Part shown: piece after piece, positions 30,071-40,556 of the stretch | Layout of the letters: every line of letters begins with the position of its first letter | Position numbering within the stretch: position 1 is the stretch's first letter | DNA from: CAWJAP01 sp963834365 | GTDB taxonomy: Bacteria > Acidobacteriota > Vicinamibacteria > Vicinamibacterales > Vicinamibacteraceae | Length of the DNA stretch: 64,000 nt | Assembly: GCA_963834365.1 (NCBI GenBank) | Contig: CAWIBS010000009.1 | Location: 1-64,000, forward strand | Reading direction: 5' to 3' | The notes under the pieces: generated by a model | What the model was told of the DNA's origin: nothing | The model's database searches: none | The model's input: the letters and a program-made list of their open reading frames with translations, nothing else | Made by a program: the position numbers and the translations under genes

Positions 30071-31049
30071 ATGACGCGTAGGACGCGGCAGGTCGGGACG
30101 CTCGTCCTGACCGCCGCGGCCGATCGCGTACCTCGTCTGGAAGGTCGAGCTCGGGACGACGCTCGACGTCCTCGCGGACACGAACCTCGCGTGGTTCGCG
30201 CTCGCCGTGGCGATCATGGTCGCTCACCGTTCCGGTGCTCGCGCTGCGCTGGGGCTGGCTGCTCGCGGCGCACGGCATCCAGGAGCGCGTGCCGCTGGCT
30301 GACGCGCGCCTACTTCGTCGCGTACACGGCGGGCCAGGTGCTGCCGACGTCGCTCGGCGGCGACGCGGTGCGGGTCGTCGAGACGACGCGCCGGCATCCG
30401 GGGCGGGCGACGGTCGTCACGGGAACCGTGCTGCTCGAGCGCGGGCTCGGCGGCGCGGCGACGGTCGCCCTCGGCGCGCTCGGCTTCCTGCTCTCGATCG
30501 GCGAGTACGACGTCAGCGCGTACCTGTGGCTCGAGGGGGTCTTCGTCTTCGGGACGCTCGTGCTCGGCTTCCTCTTCTTCGCCCGCTCGGCGCGGCCGCT
30601 CCTGCGACGGACGCAGCCGCTCGCTCGAGCGCGTTCGCCTCGACCGAGCCGCTGCGCGCGGTTCTACGAGAGCGTCCACCACTACCGCGGCCGTCCGCGC
30701 CTGCTCGGGAAGGTGTTCGCGCGTCACGTTCGCCGTGCAGGCGGTGCGCATCCTCGCGATCTGGGCCGCGGCGAAGGCCGTCGGCATCGAGCTCGATCCG
30801 CGCATCTACTACGTCTTCGGGCCCGCTGCTCTTCCTCGTCATGCTCGTCCCGTTCACGCTGAACGGCCTCGCGGTGCGGGAGGCGTTCTTCGTCAGCTTC
30901 CTCGGCAGCGTCGGCGTCGGCGCCGACCAGGCGTTCGCCGCCGGCTTCCTGTTCTTCCTCGTGACGCTGCTGCTGGCGTTCCCGGGCGCCGTGATCATGC
31001 TGCGCGACGGGCTCCGCGGCGGCGCGCGCCCGGGGTCGAGCATGGCTGA
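30071..31049 (+). CDS. Lysylphosphatidylglycerol synthase/AglD-like flippase-domain membrane protein
   Basis: A 325-aa membrane protein with the UPF0104/TIGR00374 pattern: VLALRWGWLLAAHGI, AYFVAYTAGQVLPTSLGGDA with V-R following, VLLERGLGGAATVALGALGF and LVPFTLNGLAVREAFFVSFL. The GGDAVR and NGLAVRE motifs are diagnostic. Members flip or modify lipid-linked molecules; here the neighbour is a glycosyltransferase overlapping its end by eight bases. Frameshifts lie near 30118, 30225, 30300, 30625, 30720 and 30828. A GTG at 30045 is an alternative start. Confidence 0.75.
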
Positions 31050-31941
31050 GCGCGCGCGTCGCGGCCGTCGTCGTCACGTACGACGCGCTGCCGTGGATCG
31101 AGCAGTGCCTCGACTCGCTGCGGGGAGTCGAGACCGTCGTCGTCGACAACGGCTCGAGCGACGGGACCGTCGCGTTCGTCCGCGAGCGCTTCCCCGACGT
31201 GCGGGTGGTCGAGTCCGAGAACCGCGGGCTCGGCGCGGGCTGGAACATCGGAATTCGCGAGACGACGAGCCGTACGTGCTGCTCCTGAACGCCGACGCGT
31301 GGCTGGTCGACGGCGCGCTCGAGCGGCTCGTGCGACTTCGCCGACACGCGGCCGCGCGCGGCGGTCATCGGGCCGCGACTCGTCGAATCCGGACGGGACG
31401 CTGCAGCGGTCGGTTCGCGGGTTCCCGACGCTGTGGCGGCTCGCGACCGAGTACTTCTTCCTGCGCAAGCTCGCGCCGCGGTCGTCGGCGCTGAACGCGT
31501 TCTACGCGCGGCGGCTTCGACCACGACGAGGTGCGCGAGGTCGAGGGCGTGATGGGCGCGTGCATGCTCGCTCCGCCGCGAGGCGATCGACGAGGTCGGC
31601 TACTGCGACGAGGACTACTTCCTCTTCAGCGAGGAGACCGACTGGTGCTACCGCTTTCGCGAGGCGGGCTGGGAGGTCGTCTTCTTCCCGGGCGCCGAGT
31701 GCGTCCACGTGCGCGGGGCGTCGCACAGCGGGCGCCTCTACCGCGAGAACCTGCGCGGCCACCTGCTGTTCCTCTGGAAGCATCGCGGGCGCGAAGGAGG
31801 CGGAGCGCGCGCGCCGCGCTGCTGCTCGGCGTCGCTGCGCGCTGCGCGGGCTCGTGTTCCGCGGCGAGCGCGGGCGCGCGTATCGCGACGGCGCGGCGCT
31901 GGCTCGCGTCCGGGGACGCCGCGACGCTCGTCGAGCGCTGA
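31042..31941 (+). CDS. Glycosyltransferase family 2
   Basis: A GT-A domain: VAAVVVTYDALPWIEQCLDS, TVVVDNGSSDGTVAFVRERF, NRGLGAGWNIGIRET and YVLLLNADAWLVDGAL (D-x-D-like acceptor motif). YFLFSEETDWCYRFREAGWE is the catalytic-base segment of rhamnosyltransferase-type GT2 enzymes. Length is about 300 aa. Six or more shifts break it. It overlaps the upstream flippase-like gene and is followed two bases later by a large membrane protein. Confidence 0.82.
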
Positions 31942-31943
31942 CG

Positions 31944-33887
31944 ATGGTCCTCGGCTCTACTTCAGGCTCGCCTTCGCGACGGCCGTCGTCCTCTCGCCCG
32001 GGCTGGCTCGCTCGCGCGCGCGCTCGGCGTGCGCGAGCGTCGCCGCGACGCTCGCCTGGTCGCTCGTCGCCGTCTTCGCGCGCGCTCGCAGTGCACGTTC
32101 GCCGCTCGGCTCGACGCTGACGCTGACGCTCGTCTTGCTCGCGCTCGTCGCGGTCGCCGCGCTCGTGCTCGCGCCGCTTCCGCGACGCTGGCCCGAGGCG
32201 GAGCCGTGCCCGCGGCGGGCATGGGTCGCGTCTTCTGGGGCGCGATCGTCGGCGTGCTGCTCTGGGTCGCGGCGCCCTGGTCCAGGGCGACGGGCTGTTC
32301 CATCTCGCGCGCGCCCGGAAGCTCCTCGACCTCGACGAGCTCTCGCTCGACCGGTCTCGCGAGTTCGCCGACGGCAGCCTGCATCCCGGGCTACGCCTTC
32401 CCGCTCTGGCACGGCTTCCTCGCGCTGATCGCGAAGCTCTCGGGCGAGGATCCGGAGCGCGTCGTCACGCCACCTGCCGTCGATCCTCGCCCCGCTCGCC
32501 GTGCTCGTCGCGTTCGAGGCGGGCTGGGCGCTCTTCCGGCGGACGTGGGCCGCGGGAGTGACCGCCGCGCGCGCAGGTGGCGATGATCTGCTTCGCGCCC
32601 GGGATGGGCGGCGCGTACGTCTTCCTCGTCGCTGCCGGCGACCGCGTCGCGGCAGCTCCTCGTCCCGGCCGCGCTCGCGCTCGCGCTCGAGTCGGTGCGC
32701 GCGCCGACGCGTCGGGCTCGTCGCGTCGACGGCCGCCGCCGGGCTCGTGCTCGCCGTCGTCCACCCGACGTACGCGATCTTCCTCTGGATCCCGTTCGTC
32801 GGCTTCCTGGTCGTGCGCGCGCTCTGGGAGCGAGCAGGACCTGCGGCCCGGCGCGCTGGCGCTCGGCGCGCTCGTCGTCCCGGCGGCGCTCTTCATGCTC
32901 TGGCTCCGGCCGATCGTGAACGACACGCGCTCGGTCTCGCCCGACGCCGACGAGCTCCAGCGTGCGTTCGACCAGTACGGCAGCCAGCTCGTCATCCGCT
33001 CGGACACGTCGTACAACCTCGCGCCGGAGGTGTTCACGCGCTCCGGCGCGGTCGCGATCGCGGCGCTGCTCCTGATCCCGCTCGCCGGCTTCGCCGCACG
33101 GCGGCGCTGGGCGGCGTACGTCGTCGGCGGCTCGCTCGCGGTGTTCGCGGTCATGCTCGTGCCGTTCCTCTTCACGTCGCTCGCCGACCTCGTCTCGATC
33201 TCGCAGGCGCGGCGCGCGGCGGGCTTCCTCCCGTTCGCGTTCGCCTTCGCCGGCGGGCATGGGAGTGCTCGCGCGCCTCGTCGGGCCGCTCCTGCTCCCG
33301 CTCGCGCTCGGCGCCGGGATGTTCCTGCAGATCGTCTACCCGGGCGACTTCGAGTACGTCCTGCGCGAACCCGGCGCCGGCCTGGATCGCGTGGTTCGCG
33401 GTCGTCGGAGCGCGTCGCCGCGCTCGTCGTCGGGCTTCGTGCCGCCGGCGGCCTGCGCTCGAGACCGGAGCCGCGCTCGCCTCCGCGGCGTTCCTGATGC
33501 CGGTGTTCGGCGGCGGGCTCCTCGACTGGAGGCCGGTCCCGACCCGCCCGAGATCGCGACGCTCTCGCCGGGTCTCGTCGACGGCGGTGCGCGACGAGGT
33601 GCGCGCCGGGGACGATCGTCTACTCGGACCCGGAGACGAGCTTCCGGCTCGCCGCGTTCGCGCCCGTCTACATCGCGGTCGCGCCGCCCGGCCACGTCGC
33701 GGACACGGAGGAGAACCGCCCGTACGAGCGCGCGAGCGACGCGCGCCGCTTCTTCCGCACCGGCGACCTCGCGATCCCGCGCGGCTACGGCGCCGAGTAC
33801 GTCGTCGTCGACGGCCTGCGCACGGAGCTCGAGCTCGACCTCCCGGTCGTCTACCGGGACGAGCGCTTCACGCTCTACCGGCTCTAG
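31944..33887 (+). CDS. Large polytopic membrane protein (GT-C-like or cell-surface glycan assembly)
   Basis: About 645 aa with at least ten hydrophobic segments, for example LYFRLAFATAVVLSPGLAL, VLLWVAAPVQGDGLFHLARA, HPGYAFPLWHGFLALIAKLS and VVHPTYAIFLWIPFVGFLVV. A soluble C-terminus reads AIPRGYGAEYVVVDGLRTEL and ends RFTLYRL. An early acidic motif (QGDGLFH, HPGYAFPLWHG) resembles the external catalytic loops of GT-C enzymes, but I cannot assign a family. The stop TAG at 33885-33887 overlaps the convergent hydantoinase stop on CTAG. Many frameshifts. Confidence 0.6.
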
Positions 33888-35369
33888 GCCGGCTCGCCCC
33901 AGCCGCCGCCGCCGGGGGTCTCGATGCGGAGGAGGTCGCCCGGCTGCGAGGTCGAGGTTCGCGATCGCCGGGAGCTCCTCGCCGTTCAGGAAGTTCGGCC
34001 GGGGAGGCCGTCCTCGCCGCCGCGCGCGCCGCGCGGTGCGAGCGCGCGACGCTGCGTGAGGAGCGAGAGCCGGCACGCGCTCGAGGATCGCGCAGCTCGC
34101 GGACGACGCCGTCGCCGCCCCGGTGGCGTCCCGCGCCGCCGGAGCCGACGGCGGAGCTCGTAGCGCTCGACGCGGAGCGGGTACGCGAGCTCGAGCGCCT
34201 CGGCGGGCGTGTTGAACGTGTTCGACATCGCCACGTGGACGCCCGACGGGCCGTCCGCGTCCGGGCAGGCGCCCTGACCGCCGCCGATCGTCTCGTAGTA
34301 CGTGAAGCGGTCGTTCCCGAGGACGACGTTGTTCATCGTGCCCTGGCCCTGCGCGGGCACCGGGATCGCCTGTGAGAACGCGTCGAAGACGACGTCGGTG
34401 ATCCGGCTCGACGTCTCCGTGTTGCCCGGCCGCCACGGCTGCGGGCGAGCGCGCGTTGACGAGGCAGCCCTCGGGCGCGCGCACCGTGACCGGCACGAAC
34501 GCGCCGCCCGACGCGGGGAGGTCGGGCGCCGTCAGGCAGCGCACGACGTAGAAGCACGCCGAGCGCGTGACCGCGAGCGGGCAGTTGAGGTTGCCGTCGT
34601 ACTGCGGCGCGGTTCCCTCGAAGTCGATGTCGATCGAGTCGCCGGCGATGGTCACCGCCGCGCGGATCGTCGAGGAGGCCCGTCCGGCGTCTCGAGCATG
34701 TCGGCGCCCTCGAAGCGGCCGTCCGGCAGCTCGCGGATCGCCGCGCGGACGACGCGCTCGGAGTACGCGAGGAGCTCGTCCATCGCGGCGGCGACGCGCT
34801 CGCGCCCGCGCCGCGCGCAGAGCTCCGCGACCCGCTCCTCGGCCAGCCGGTGTCGCTGCGAGCTGCGCGCGCAGGTCGCCGCGCCGCTCGTCCGGGTTGC
34901 GCATGCGCGAGACGAGCGACTCGAGCGTCGCGTCGTCGAGGCGCGTCGGCGGGATGACGACGCCCTCCTCGTCGAGCGTCCGCGAGCCGGGAGGGAGGCT
35001 CCCCGGCTCGGAGCCGCCGACGTCCGCGTGGTGCGCGCGCGTGACCGCGTAGCCGAGCTCGGTGCGCGTGACGATCGTGAGGTCGGGGAGGTGCGTTCCC
35101 CCCGCGTACGGGTCGTTCAGGATCCACGGCTCGCCCGGAGCGGGATCGTGCGCCATCACGGCCGCGACGGCCTCGGGCATCGCGCCGAGGTGGACCGGGA
35201 TGTGCTCGGCCTGCGTGACCATGCGGCCGCGCTCGTCGAACAGGGCCGTCGAGCAGTCGCGGCGCTCCTTGATGTTCGCCGAGAACGCCGAGCGGATGAG
35301 CGCGGCGCCCATCTCCTCGGCGATCGCGCGCAGCGACGCGCCGATGACCTGGAGCTCGATGGGGATCAC
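33884..35369 (-). CDS. Hydantoinase B/oxoprolinase-type subunit
   Basis: The GTG start gives VIPIELQVIGASLRAIAEEM, then GAALIRSAFSANIKERRDCS, HIPVHLGAMPEAV, WILNDPYAGGTHLPDLTIVT and RAHHADVGGSEPGS, all hallmark HyuB segments. Downstream pieces are QGQGTMNNVVLGND and, at the C-terminus, FLNGEELPAIANLDLAAGD followed by GGGGWGEP. At about 490 aa it is shorter than the usual 520-600. With HyuA it forms ATP-dependent hydantoinase, 5-oxoprolinase or acetone/acetophenone-carboxylase-type enzymes; the substrate is unknown. Start and HyuA stop overlap (GTGA). Confidence 0.82.
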
Positions 35370-37120
35370 GTCGTCCTCCGCAGGATCAGCGTCCCGTGCG
35401 CGGTCGGTCTCGCCCGCCCAGCCCGTCGGGAACCCAGGCCGTCGCGCCGTCGAGCTCGAGCACCTGCGGGCCCGTCGCGCGCGAGCGCCGGGCCCGACGA
35501 CCGTGACCGGCGGGCGCCGGCGTGACCTCCGCCGTCCGCACCGCGACGAGCTCGAGCGCGCGCGTCGCGGTCCGCGTAGCCGTAGCGCGCGTCGTGCGCC
35601 TCGTGGAACCGCTCCGCGAGGCGCGGGCCGAGCGGGACGGTGAGCTCGAACGACTGGCCCGACGTAGCGCAGGTCGGCCTCGCCCTCGTCCGGGAGCTCG
35701 CCGGCGTCGGCGAGCGGCGACGACGTACGTGCGCACGGAGTCGCGCCGCTCGTCGGCGGCGACGAGGCCGAGCGCCGAGAGGACGCCCGCCGCGGCGGGG
35801 ACGAGGACCGTCGCCATCCCGAGCTCCTCGGCGAGCGCGCACGCGTGGAGCGGGCCGGCGCCGCCGAAGGCGACGAGCGCGAAGTCGCGCGGATCGAGGC
35901 CCTGCTCGACGGAGACGACGCGCAGCGCGCGCACCATCTCGGCGTTCACGACGTCGATCACGCCGGCCGGGTCGATGCCGCCGAGCGCGCGCTCGGCGGC
36001 GCCGACGTCGAGCTCGATGCCGCCCGGCAGCGTCGCGGGCAGCCGGCCGAGCGAGGAGGTTCGCGTCGGTCACGGTCGCCCGCGTGCCGCCCCGTGCCGT
36101 AGCACGCCGGTCCCGGATCGGCGCCGGCGCTCTCCGGGCCGACGCGCAGCGCGCCGCCCTCGTCGAGCCAGACGATCGAGCCTCCGCCCGCGCCGACCGT
36201 GTGCACGGCGAGCGTGGGCAGCCGGACCGGGAAGGCCGCCGACGAGGCGCTCGTGCTCGCGTCGCGCCACGCCGTCGACGATCGCGCAGACGTCCGTCGA
36301 CGTGCCGCCCATGTCGAACGAGAGCGCGTTCTCGAAGCCGGCGAGCGCCGCGATCCGCGCTGCGCCGACGACGCCCGCCGCCGGGCCCGAGAGGAGCGCG
36401 AACGCCGCGTGCGCGGCCGCCTCGTCGAGCGTCGCGAGGCCGCCCGACGAGCGCATCACGAGCGGCGTCGGGAGCCCCGCGTCGGCGCAGGCGCCGGCGA
36501 GCGCGCCGAGGTAGCGCGAGAGCACCGGCCCGAGGTACGCGTCGACCGCGGTCGTCGAGGCGCGCTCGTACTCGCGGAACTCCGGTGCGACCTCGTGCGA
36601 GGCGACGACGTGCGCGGCGGGGTAGCGGCGCCGCAGCTCGCTCGGCGACGCGCGCGCTCGGGCTCGGTGTCGCGGAACGAGAAGAGCAGCGAGACGGCGA
36701 TCGCCTCGGCGTCGAGCTCGGGCAGCGTGTCGAGGTCGAGCGGGACGAGCTCGCCCTCCGGTCCGGTTCGTCCACGCACGCCGACGCAGCGCTCGAGCGG
36801 CACGAGCGGCGGCGGATGCTCGACGCACGGCCGGTAGAGGTGCGCTCGCGTCTGCCGGCGCAGGTGCAGGACGTGCTCGAAGCCCTCGTTCGTGACGAGC
36901 GCGGTCCGCGCGCCGCGCCGCTCGAGGAGCGCGTTCGTCGCGATCGTCGTCCCGTGCGTGAAGCGATCGACGTCGTCGGCGCCGACGCGCCGCGGCCGCG
37001 GCGACGACCGACTCCTCCTGGCGCGCGCGCGTCGGGACCTTCGCGATCGCGCACCTGCCCGTCCGAGACGAGCACGGCGTCGGTGAACGTCCCGCCGACG
37101 TCGATTCCGAGCGCGCGCAT
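35366..37120 (-). CDS. Hydantoinase A/oxoprolinase-type subunit
   Basis: The N-terminus MRALGIDVGGTFTDAVLVSD is the ASKHA ATP-binding phosphate-1 motif, followed by FTHGTTIATNALLERRGA. Core: ALLSGPAAGVVGAARIAALA, NALSFDMGGTSTDVCAIVDG, LAVHTVGAGGGSIVWLDEGG and FALVAFGGAGPLHACALAEE, all typical of HyuA. Length is about 585 aa against the usual 650-700, but shifts blur the C-terminus. It is divergent from hemA with 43 bases between starts. It partners HyuB directly downstream. Confidence 0.85.
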   Translation of the reverse strand: MRALGIDVGGTFTDAVLVSDGQVRDREGPDARAPGGVGRRRGRGASAPTTSIASRTGRRSRRTRSSSGAARGPRSSRTRASSTSCTCAGRRERTSTGRASSIRRRSCRSSAASACVDEPDRRASSSRSTSTRCPSSTPRRSPSRCSSRSATPSPSARVAERAAAPLPRRARRRLARGRTGVPRVRARLDDRGRRVPRAGALALPRRARRRLRRRGAPDAARDALVGRPRDARRGGRARGVRAPLGPGGGRRRRSADRGARRLRERALVRHGRHVDGRLRDRRRRGATRARAPRRRPSRSGCPRSPCTRSARAEARSSGSTRAARCASARRAPAPIRDRRATARGGTRATVTDANLLARPAARDAAGRHRARRRRRRARARRHRPGRRDRRRERRDGARAARRLRRAGPRSARLRARRLRRRRPAPRVRARRGARDGDGPRPRRGGRPLGARPRRRRRAARLRAHVRRRRSPTPASSRTRARPTCATSGQSFELTVPLGPRLAERFHEAHDARYGYADRDARARARRGADGGGHAGARRSRSSGPALARDGPAGARARRRDGLGSRRAGRARPTAHGTLILRRTT

Positions 37121-37163
37121 CGGGCGCATTCTCGAACACGAACCGGGGTAGAGTCTTCGCGGC

Positions 37164-38439
37164 GTGCACCGCCTCGTCTGCCTCGGGCTCAGCCATCGCA
37201 CGGCTCCCGTCGAGCTGCGCGAGCGCATCGGCGCGCTCGGGCTCGGCGCCGAGCGCTGCCCGGCCGTCGTCGAGCACGCGGTGCTCCAGACGTGCTACCG
37301 CGTCGAGCTGTACGCGCGGCTCACCTCCGGCGTCGAGGACGCGCGCGACGAGCTCGTCGACGCGCTCTCGACCGCGCACGACGTGTCCGCGCGAGCTGCT
37401 GCTCGACCACCTCTACGTCCACGCCGGCGAGGACGTCGCGCGCCATCTCTGCCGCGTCGCGGCCGGGCTCGACTCGCTCGTGCTCGGCGAGGCCGAGATC
37501 CTCGGGCAGGTGCGGGACGCGTTCGACGCCGGCCGGCGGCACGGAACGGCCGGGCCGGTGCTCGACGCTCCTCTTCCGCACGGCGATCTCGGCCGGTCGG
37601 CGCGCGCGCTCGGAGACCGCGATCGGCGCGAATCCGGCGACGGCGAGCTCGATGGCGCTCGCGCTCGCCGAGGGCGTGCTCGGCGAGCTTCGCGAGCAAG
37701 CGCGTCCTCGTCGTCGGTGCCGGGCGCATCGGCGCTGCAGACGCTGAAGGCCGCCGCAGGGCCGTGGGATCGCGCAGGTCGCGGTCGCGAACCGGACGAA
37801 GGCGCGCGCCGTCGAGGTCGCCGACGCGCTTCGGCGCGACGCGCCCACGACCTCGACGAGCTCGAGGACGCGCTCGCAGGGGCGGACGTCGCGATCAGCC
37901 GCGACGTCGTCCGAGACGCCGGTCGTGTCGGCGTCGACGACGTTCGCGCGGCGATGGCGCGAGCGCGCCGACCGGCCGCTCGTCCTCGTCGATCTCGCCG
38001 TTCCGGCGGACGTCGAGCGCGAGGCCGGCGACGTCGCCGGCGTCCGGCTCTTCGACGTCGACGACCTGCGCGCCGGGCTCGACGACGCGATGGCGGCGCG
38101 GCTCCGCGAGGTGCCGAAGGTCGAGGCGATCGTCGAGGAGGAGGTCGAGGAGTTCGGCCGCCGGTACCGCGAGCTCGAGGTCGAGCCGCTCCTCTCCGAG
38201 CTGCGCAGGCAGGCGGAGTCGATCCGCGCGCGCGAGGTCGAGCGCGCGCTGCGCGATCTCGGGGACGTCGATCCCGGCCGTCGCCGAGCGGATGGAGCAC
38301 CTGTCGCGGACGCTCGTGAAGAGGCTCCTGCACGACCCGACCGTGCGAGCGCGCGAGCGCGCGGGCGCCGGTGAACGCGGACGAGGTCGCCGACGCGGTG
38401 CGCGACCTGTTCGGCATCTCCCCTCCGAGCGATCGGTGA
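37164..38439 (+). CDS. hemA: Glutamyl-tRNA reductase
   Basis: The GTG start gives VHRLVCLGLSHRTAPVELRE. AVLQTCYRVELYARL contains the catalytic Cys. DSLVLGEAEILGQVRDAFDA, VLVVGAGRIG (NADPH loop, after repair) and VEEEVEEFGRRYRELEVEPL complete the catalytic, NADPH and dimerisation domains. It makes glutamate-1-semialdehyde for C5-pathway haem synthesis. Length is about 420 aa, as expected. Shifts occur near 37390, 37567, 37690, 37760, 37905 and 38272. The stop overlaps hemC (GTGA). Confidence 0.92.
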
Positions 38440-39383
38440 GCGCTCCGCCGCTTCCGGCGGCGGTCGTCCTCGGCACGCGGGCCTCGGCGCTGGCGCGCGC
38501 GCAGACGGAGCTCGTGATCGCGCGCTCCTCGCGGCCGCGTGGCCCGGATCTCGACGTGCGAGACGAAGGTCGATCGCCACGGCCGGCGACCGGACGCAGG
38601 CGAGCGGCGAGCCGCTGCCCGAGATCGGCGGCAAGGGGCTCTTCACCGCCGAGCTCGAGCGGGCGCTCCGCGACGGCGACATCGACCTCGCGGTGCACTC
38701 GCTCAAGGATCTCCCGACCGAGGACGCCGACGGGCGTCGTCGTCGGCGCGGTCAGCCGCGCGAGGACGTTCGCGACTGCCTCGTCGCGCGGGACGGCGGC
38801 TCGCTCGCCGAGCTTGCCGCCGGGCGCGGTCGTCGGGACGAGCAGCCTGCGCCGCAGCGCGCAGCTCCGCGCGCTCCGGCCCGATCTCGAGGTCCGGTCG
38901 ATCCGCGGGAACGTCGACACGCGGATCGCGCAAGGTCGCGGACGGCGAGTACGACGCGGCCGTGCTCGCAGCCGCAGGCATCCGACGGCTCGGGCTCGAG
39001 CAGCGCGGTCACCGAGTGGCTCGAGGCCGAGACGATGCTGCCGGCACCCGGCCAGGGCGCGCTCGCGATCCAGTGCCGGGCGGACGACGACGCGATCCGC
39101 GCGCTCCTCGCCGAGCTCGACGAGCCGGCGGCGCGTGCGGAGACGACGGCCGAGCGGGCGTTTCTCCGCGCCCTCGGCGGCGGGTGCGCGGCCCCGGTCG
39201 CGGCGCTCGCGGACGACGACGACGACCCCTCGGGTGCGTCTCCAGGGGCTCGTCGCATCGGTCGATGGACGTGACGTGGTGCGCGTCGAGGCGAGGGAGA
39301 GCCGCGACGAGGTCGGCGAGCGACTCGCGGACGAGGCGCTCGCCGCCGGCGCAGACCGCATACTGGCGGCGATCCGTGGCTGA
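38436..39383 (+). CDS. hemC: Hydroxymethylbilane synthase
   Basis: VVLGTRASALARAQTELVIA, EIGGKGLFTAELERALRDGD, IDLAVHSLKDLPTE, VVGTSSLRRSAQLRALRPDL and IRGNVDTRI match porphobilinogen deaminase throughout. LGGGCAAPVAALA near the C-terminus carries the Cys that holds the dipyrromethane cofactor. Length is about 310 aa. Shifts occur near 38527, 38560, 38727, 38820, 38930 and 39230. It is coupled to hemA by GTGA and overlaps hemD by eight bases. Confidence 0.92.
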   Translation: MSAPPLPAAVVLGTRASALARAQTELVIARSSRPRGPDLDVRDEGRSPRPATGRRRAASRCPRSAARGSSPPSSSGRSATATSTSRCTRSRISRPRTPTGVVVGAVSRARTFATASSRGTAARSPSLPPGAVVGTSSLRRSAQLRALRPDLEVRSIRGNVDTRIAQGRGRRVRRGRARSRRHPTARARAARSPSGSRPRRCCRHPARARSRSSAGRTTTRSARSSPSSTSRRRVRRRRPSGRFSAPSAAGARPRSRRSRTTTTTPRVRLQGLVASVDGRDVVRVEARESRDEVGERLADEALAAGADRILAAIRG

Positions 39384-40104
39384 CCAACCCCTCTCCGGAC
39401 GGCGAATCGTCGTCACCCGGCCCGAGGCCAAGGCGCTCGCCGAAGAGCTCGAGCGGCTCGGCGCGGAGGTCACGATCGTGCCGCTCATCGAGATCCGCCC
39501 GGCGGAGGACCGCCGCGCGCTCGAGGAGGCGGTCGCGACTTCCCGACCTACGACTGGATCGTCCTGACGAGCGTGAACGGCGTCGCGGCGGTGGGCGAGG
39601 GCCTGACGCGGGCTCGCCGGGCCGACGCGTCGCGGCGGTCGGGCCGGTGACGGCGGACGCGATTCGCGAGCACGGAGTCGAGCCGGCGTTCGTCGCGTCG
39701 CGCGCCTCCGACGACATCGCCGGCGGTCTCGGGCGACCTCGCAGGGCAAGCGCGTGCTGCTCCCGCAGGCGGACATCGCCGAGCCGCACCTCGCGGACGA
39801 GCTTCGCGGGCAGGGAGCCGAGGTGGACGTCGTCGTCGCCTACCGCACCGTGCTCGTCGAGCCGCCGATGTGGGGGATCCTCCCGCTGCGGATCGCCGAC
39901 GCGGTCGTCCTCGCGAGCGGCTCGGCGTGCCGCAGCCTCGCCGCGGCGGGCGGCGCCGGAGGCGGCGCGATGCTCGTCTGCATCGGCCCGAAGACGGCGA
40001 AGGTGGCGCGCGAGGTCGGCCTCAAGGTCGGTCTCGTCGCCGACGAGACGACGTCCGACGGCATCATTCGGGCGCTCGTGTCGCATTTCGGGGAGAGCTC
40101 GTGA
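39376..40104 (+). CDS. hemD: Uroporphyrinogen-III synthase
   Basis: The GTG start gives VADQPLSGRRIVVTRPEAKA. It has the two alternating Rossmann-like domains of HemD: LAEELERLGAEVTIVPLIEI, VLTSVNGVAAVGEGL, VLLPQADIAEPHLADELRGQ, VVAYRTV, ADAVVLASGSACRSLAAAGG and VCIGPKTAKVAREVGL. HemD is poorly conserved but position between hemC and hemB settles it. Length is about 240 aa. Shifts lie near 39540, 39615 and 39740. The stop overlaps the hemB start (GTGA). Confidence 0.88.
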
Positions 40105-40553
40105 CGTCGTTCCACCCGCTCGACGCGCTGCGGACGGCGCCCGGGGCGAAGCGCCCGCGCCGCTTGCGGCGGACGGAGGCGCTCCGCGACCTCGTGCGCG
40201 AGACGTCGCTCGAGCCGAGCGACTTCGTCTACCCGCTCTTCGTCGTCCCCGGTGAGGACGTCCGGCGGCCGGTGTCGTCGATGCCGGGGGTCGACCAGCT
40301 CTCGGTCGACCGGCTCGCAGGCCGAGGCGCGCGAGCTCGCGGCGCTCGGCGTGAAGGCCGTGGTCCTCTTCGGCATCCCGAGCGCGAAGGATCCGCACGG
40401 CCTCGAGAGCCACGCCGACGACGGGATCGTCCAGCAGGCGATCGCGGCGCTGAAGGACGCGAGCCCGGAGCTCGTCGTCATGACCGACGTCTGCCTCTGC
40501 GAGTACACCGATCACGGCCACTGCGGCCTGCTCGACGACAGCGGATACGTGTG
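40101..40553 (+). CDS. hemB: Delta-aminolevulinic acid dehydratase, truncated at a contig join
   Basis: From GTG 40101 the reading gives RPRRLRRTEALRDLVRETSL, DFVYPLFVVPGEDVRRPVSS, MPGVDQLSVDRL, ALGVKAVVLFGIP and DVCLCEYTDHGHCGLLDDSG with the zinc/metal-binding cysteines. About 150 of the usual 325 residues are present. The active-site lysines and everything after GLLDDSGYV are missing; the following bases encode a different protein. One extra base near 40320 breaks the frame. The truncation coincides with a change of organism signature, so it is probably an assembly artefact and not a broken gene. Confidence 0.88.
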
Positions 40554-40556
40554 GAA
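40541..40556. other. Putative chimeric join between two genomes
   Basis: HemB is readable up to GLLDDSGYV (codons to about 40549). The transporter/HEAT reading GIGFALLILPVSLG is open from about 40553 in another frame. No promoter, start codon context, terminator or mobile element lies between. Left of the join nearly every gene has single-base insertions; right of it about 4.7 kb have none. Codon preference changes from CTC/GCG to CTG/GCC at the same point. Confidence 0.8.

Noticed and set aside
35640..37151. Long plus-strand open frames opposite the hydantoinase genes
   Set aside because: They are antisense shadows with Arg/Ala-rich low-complexity translation, whereas the minus strand shows clear HyuA motifs.
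1..40540. A large island of pseudogenes
   Set aside because: Housekeeping genes (hemA, hemC, sat) are broken at the same rate and every gene reconstructs to full length, so sequencing error explains it better.
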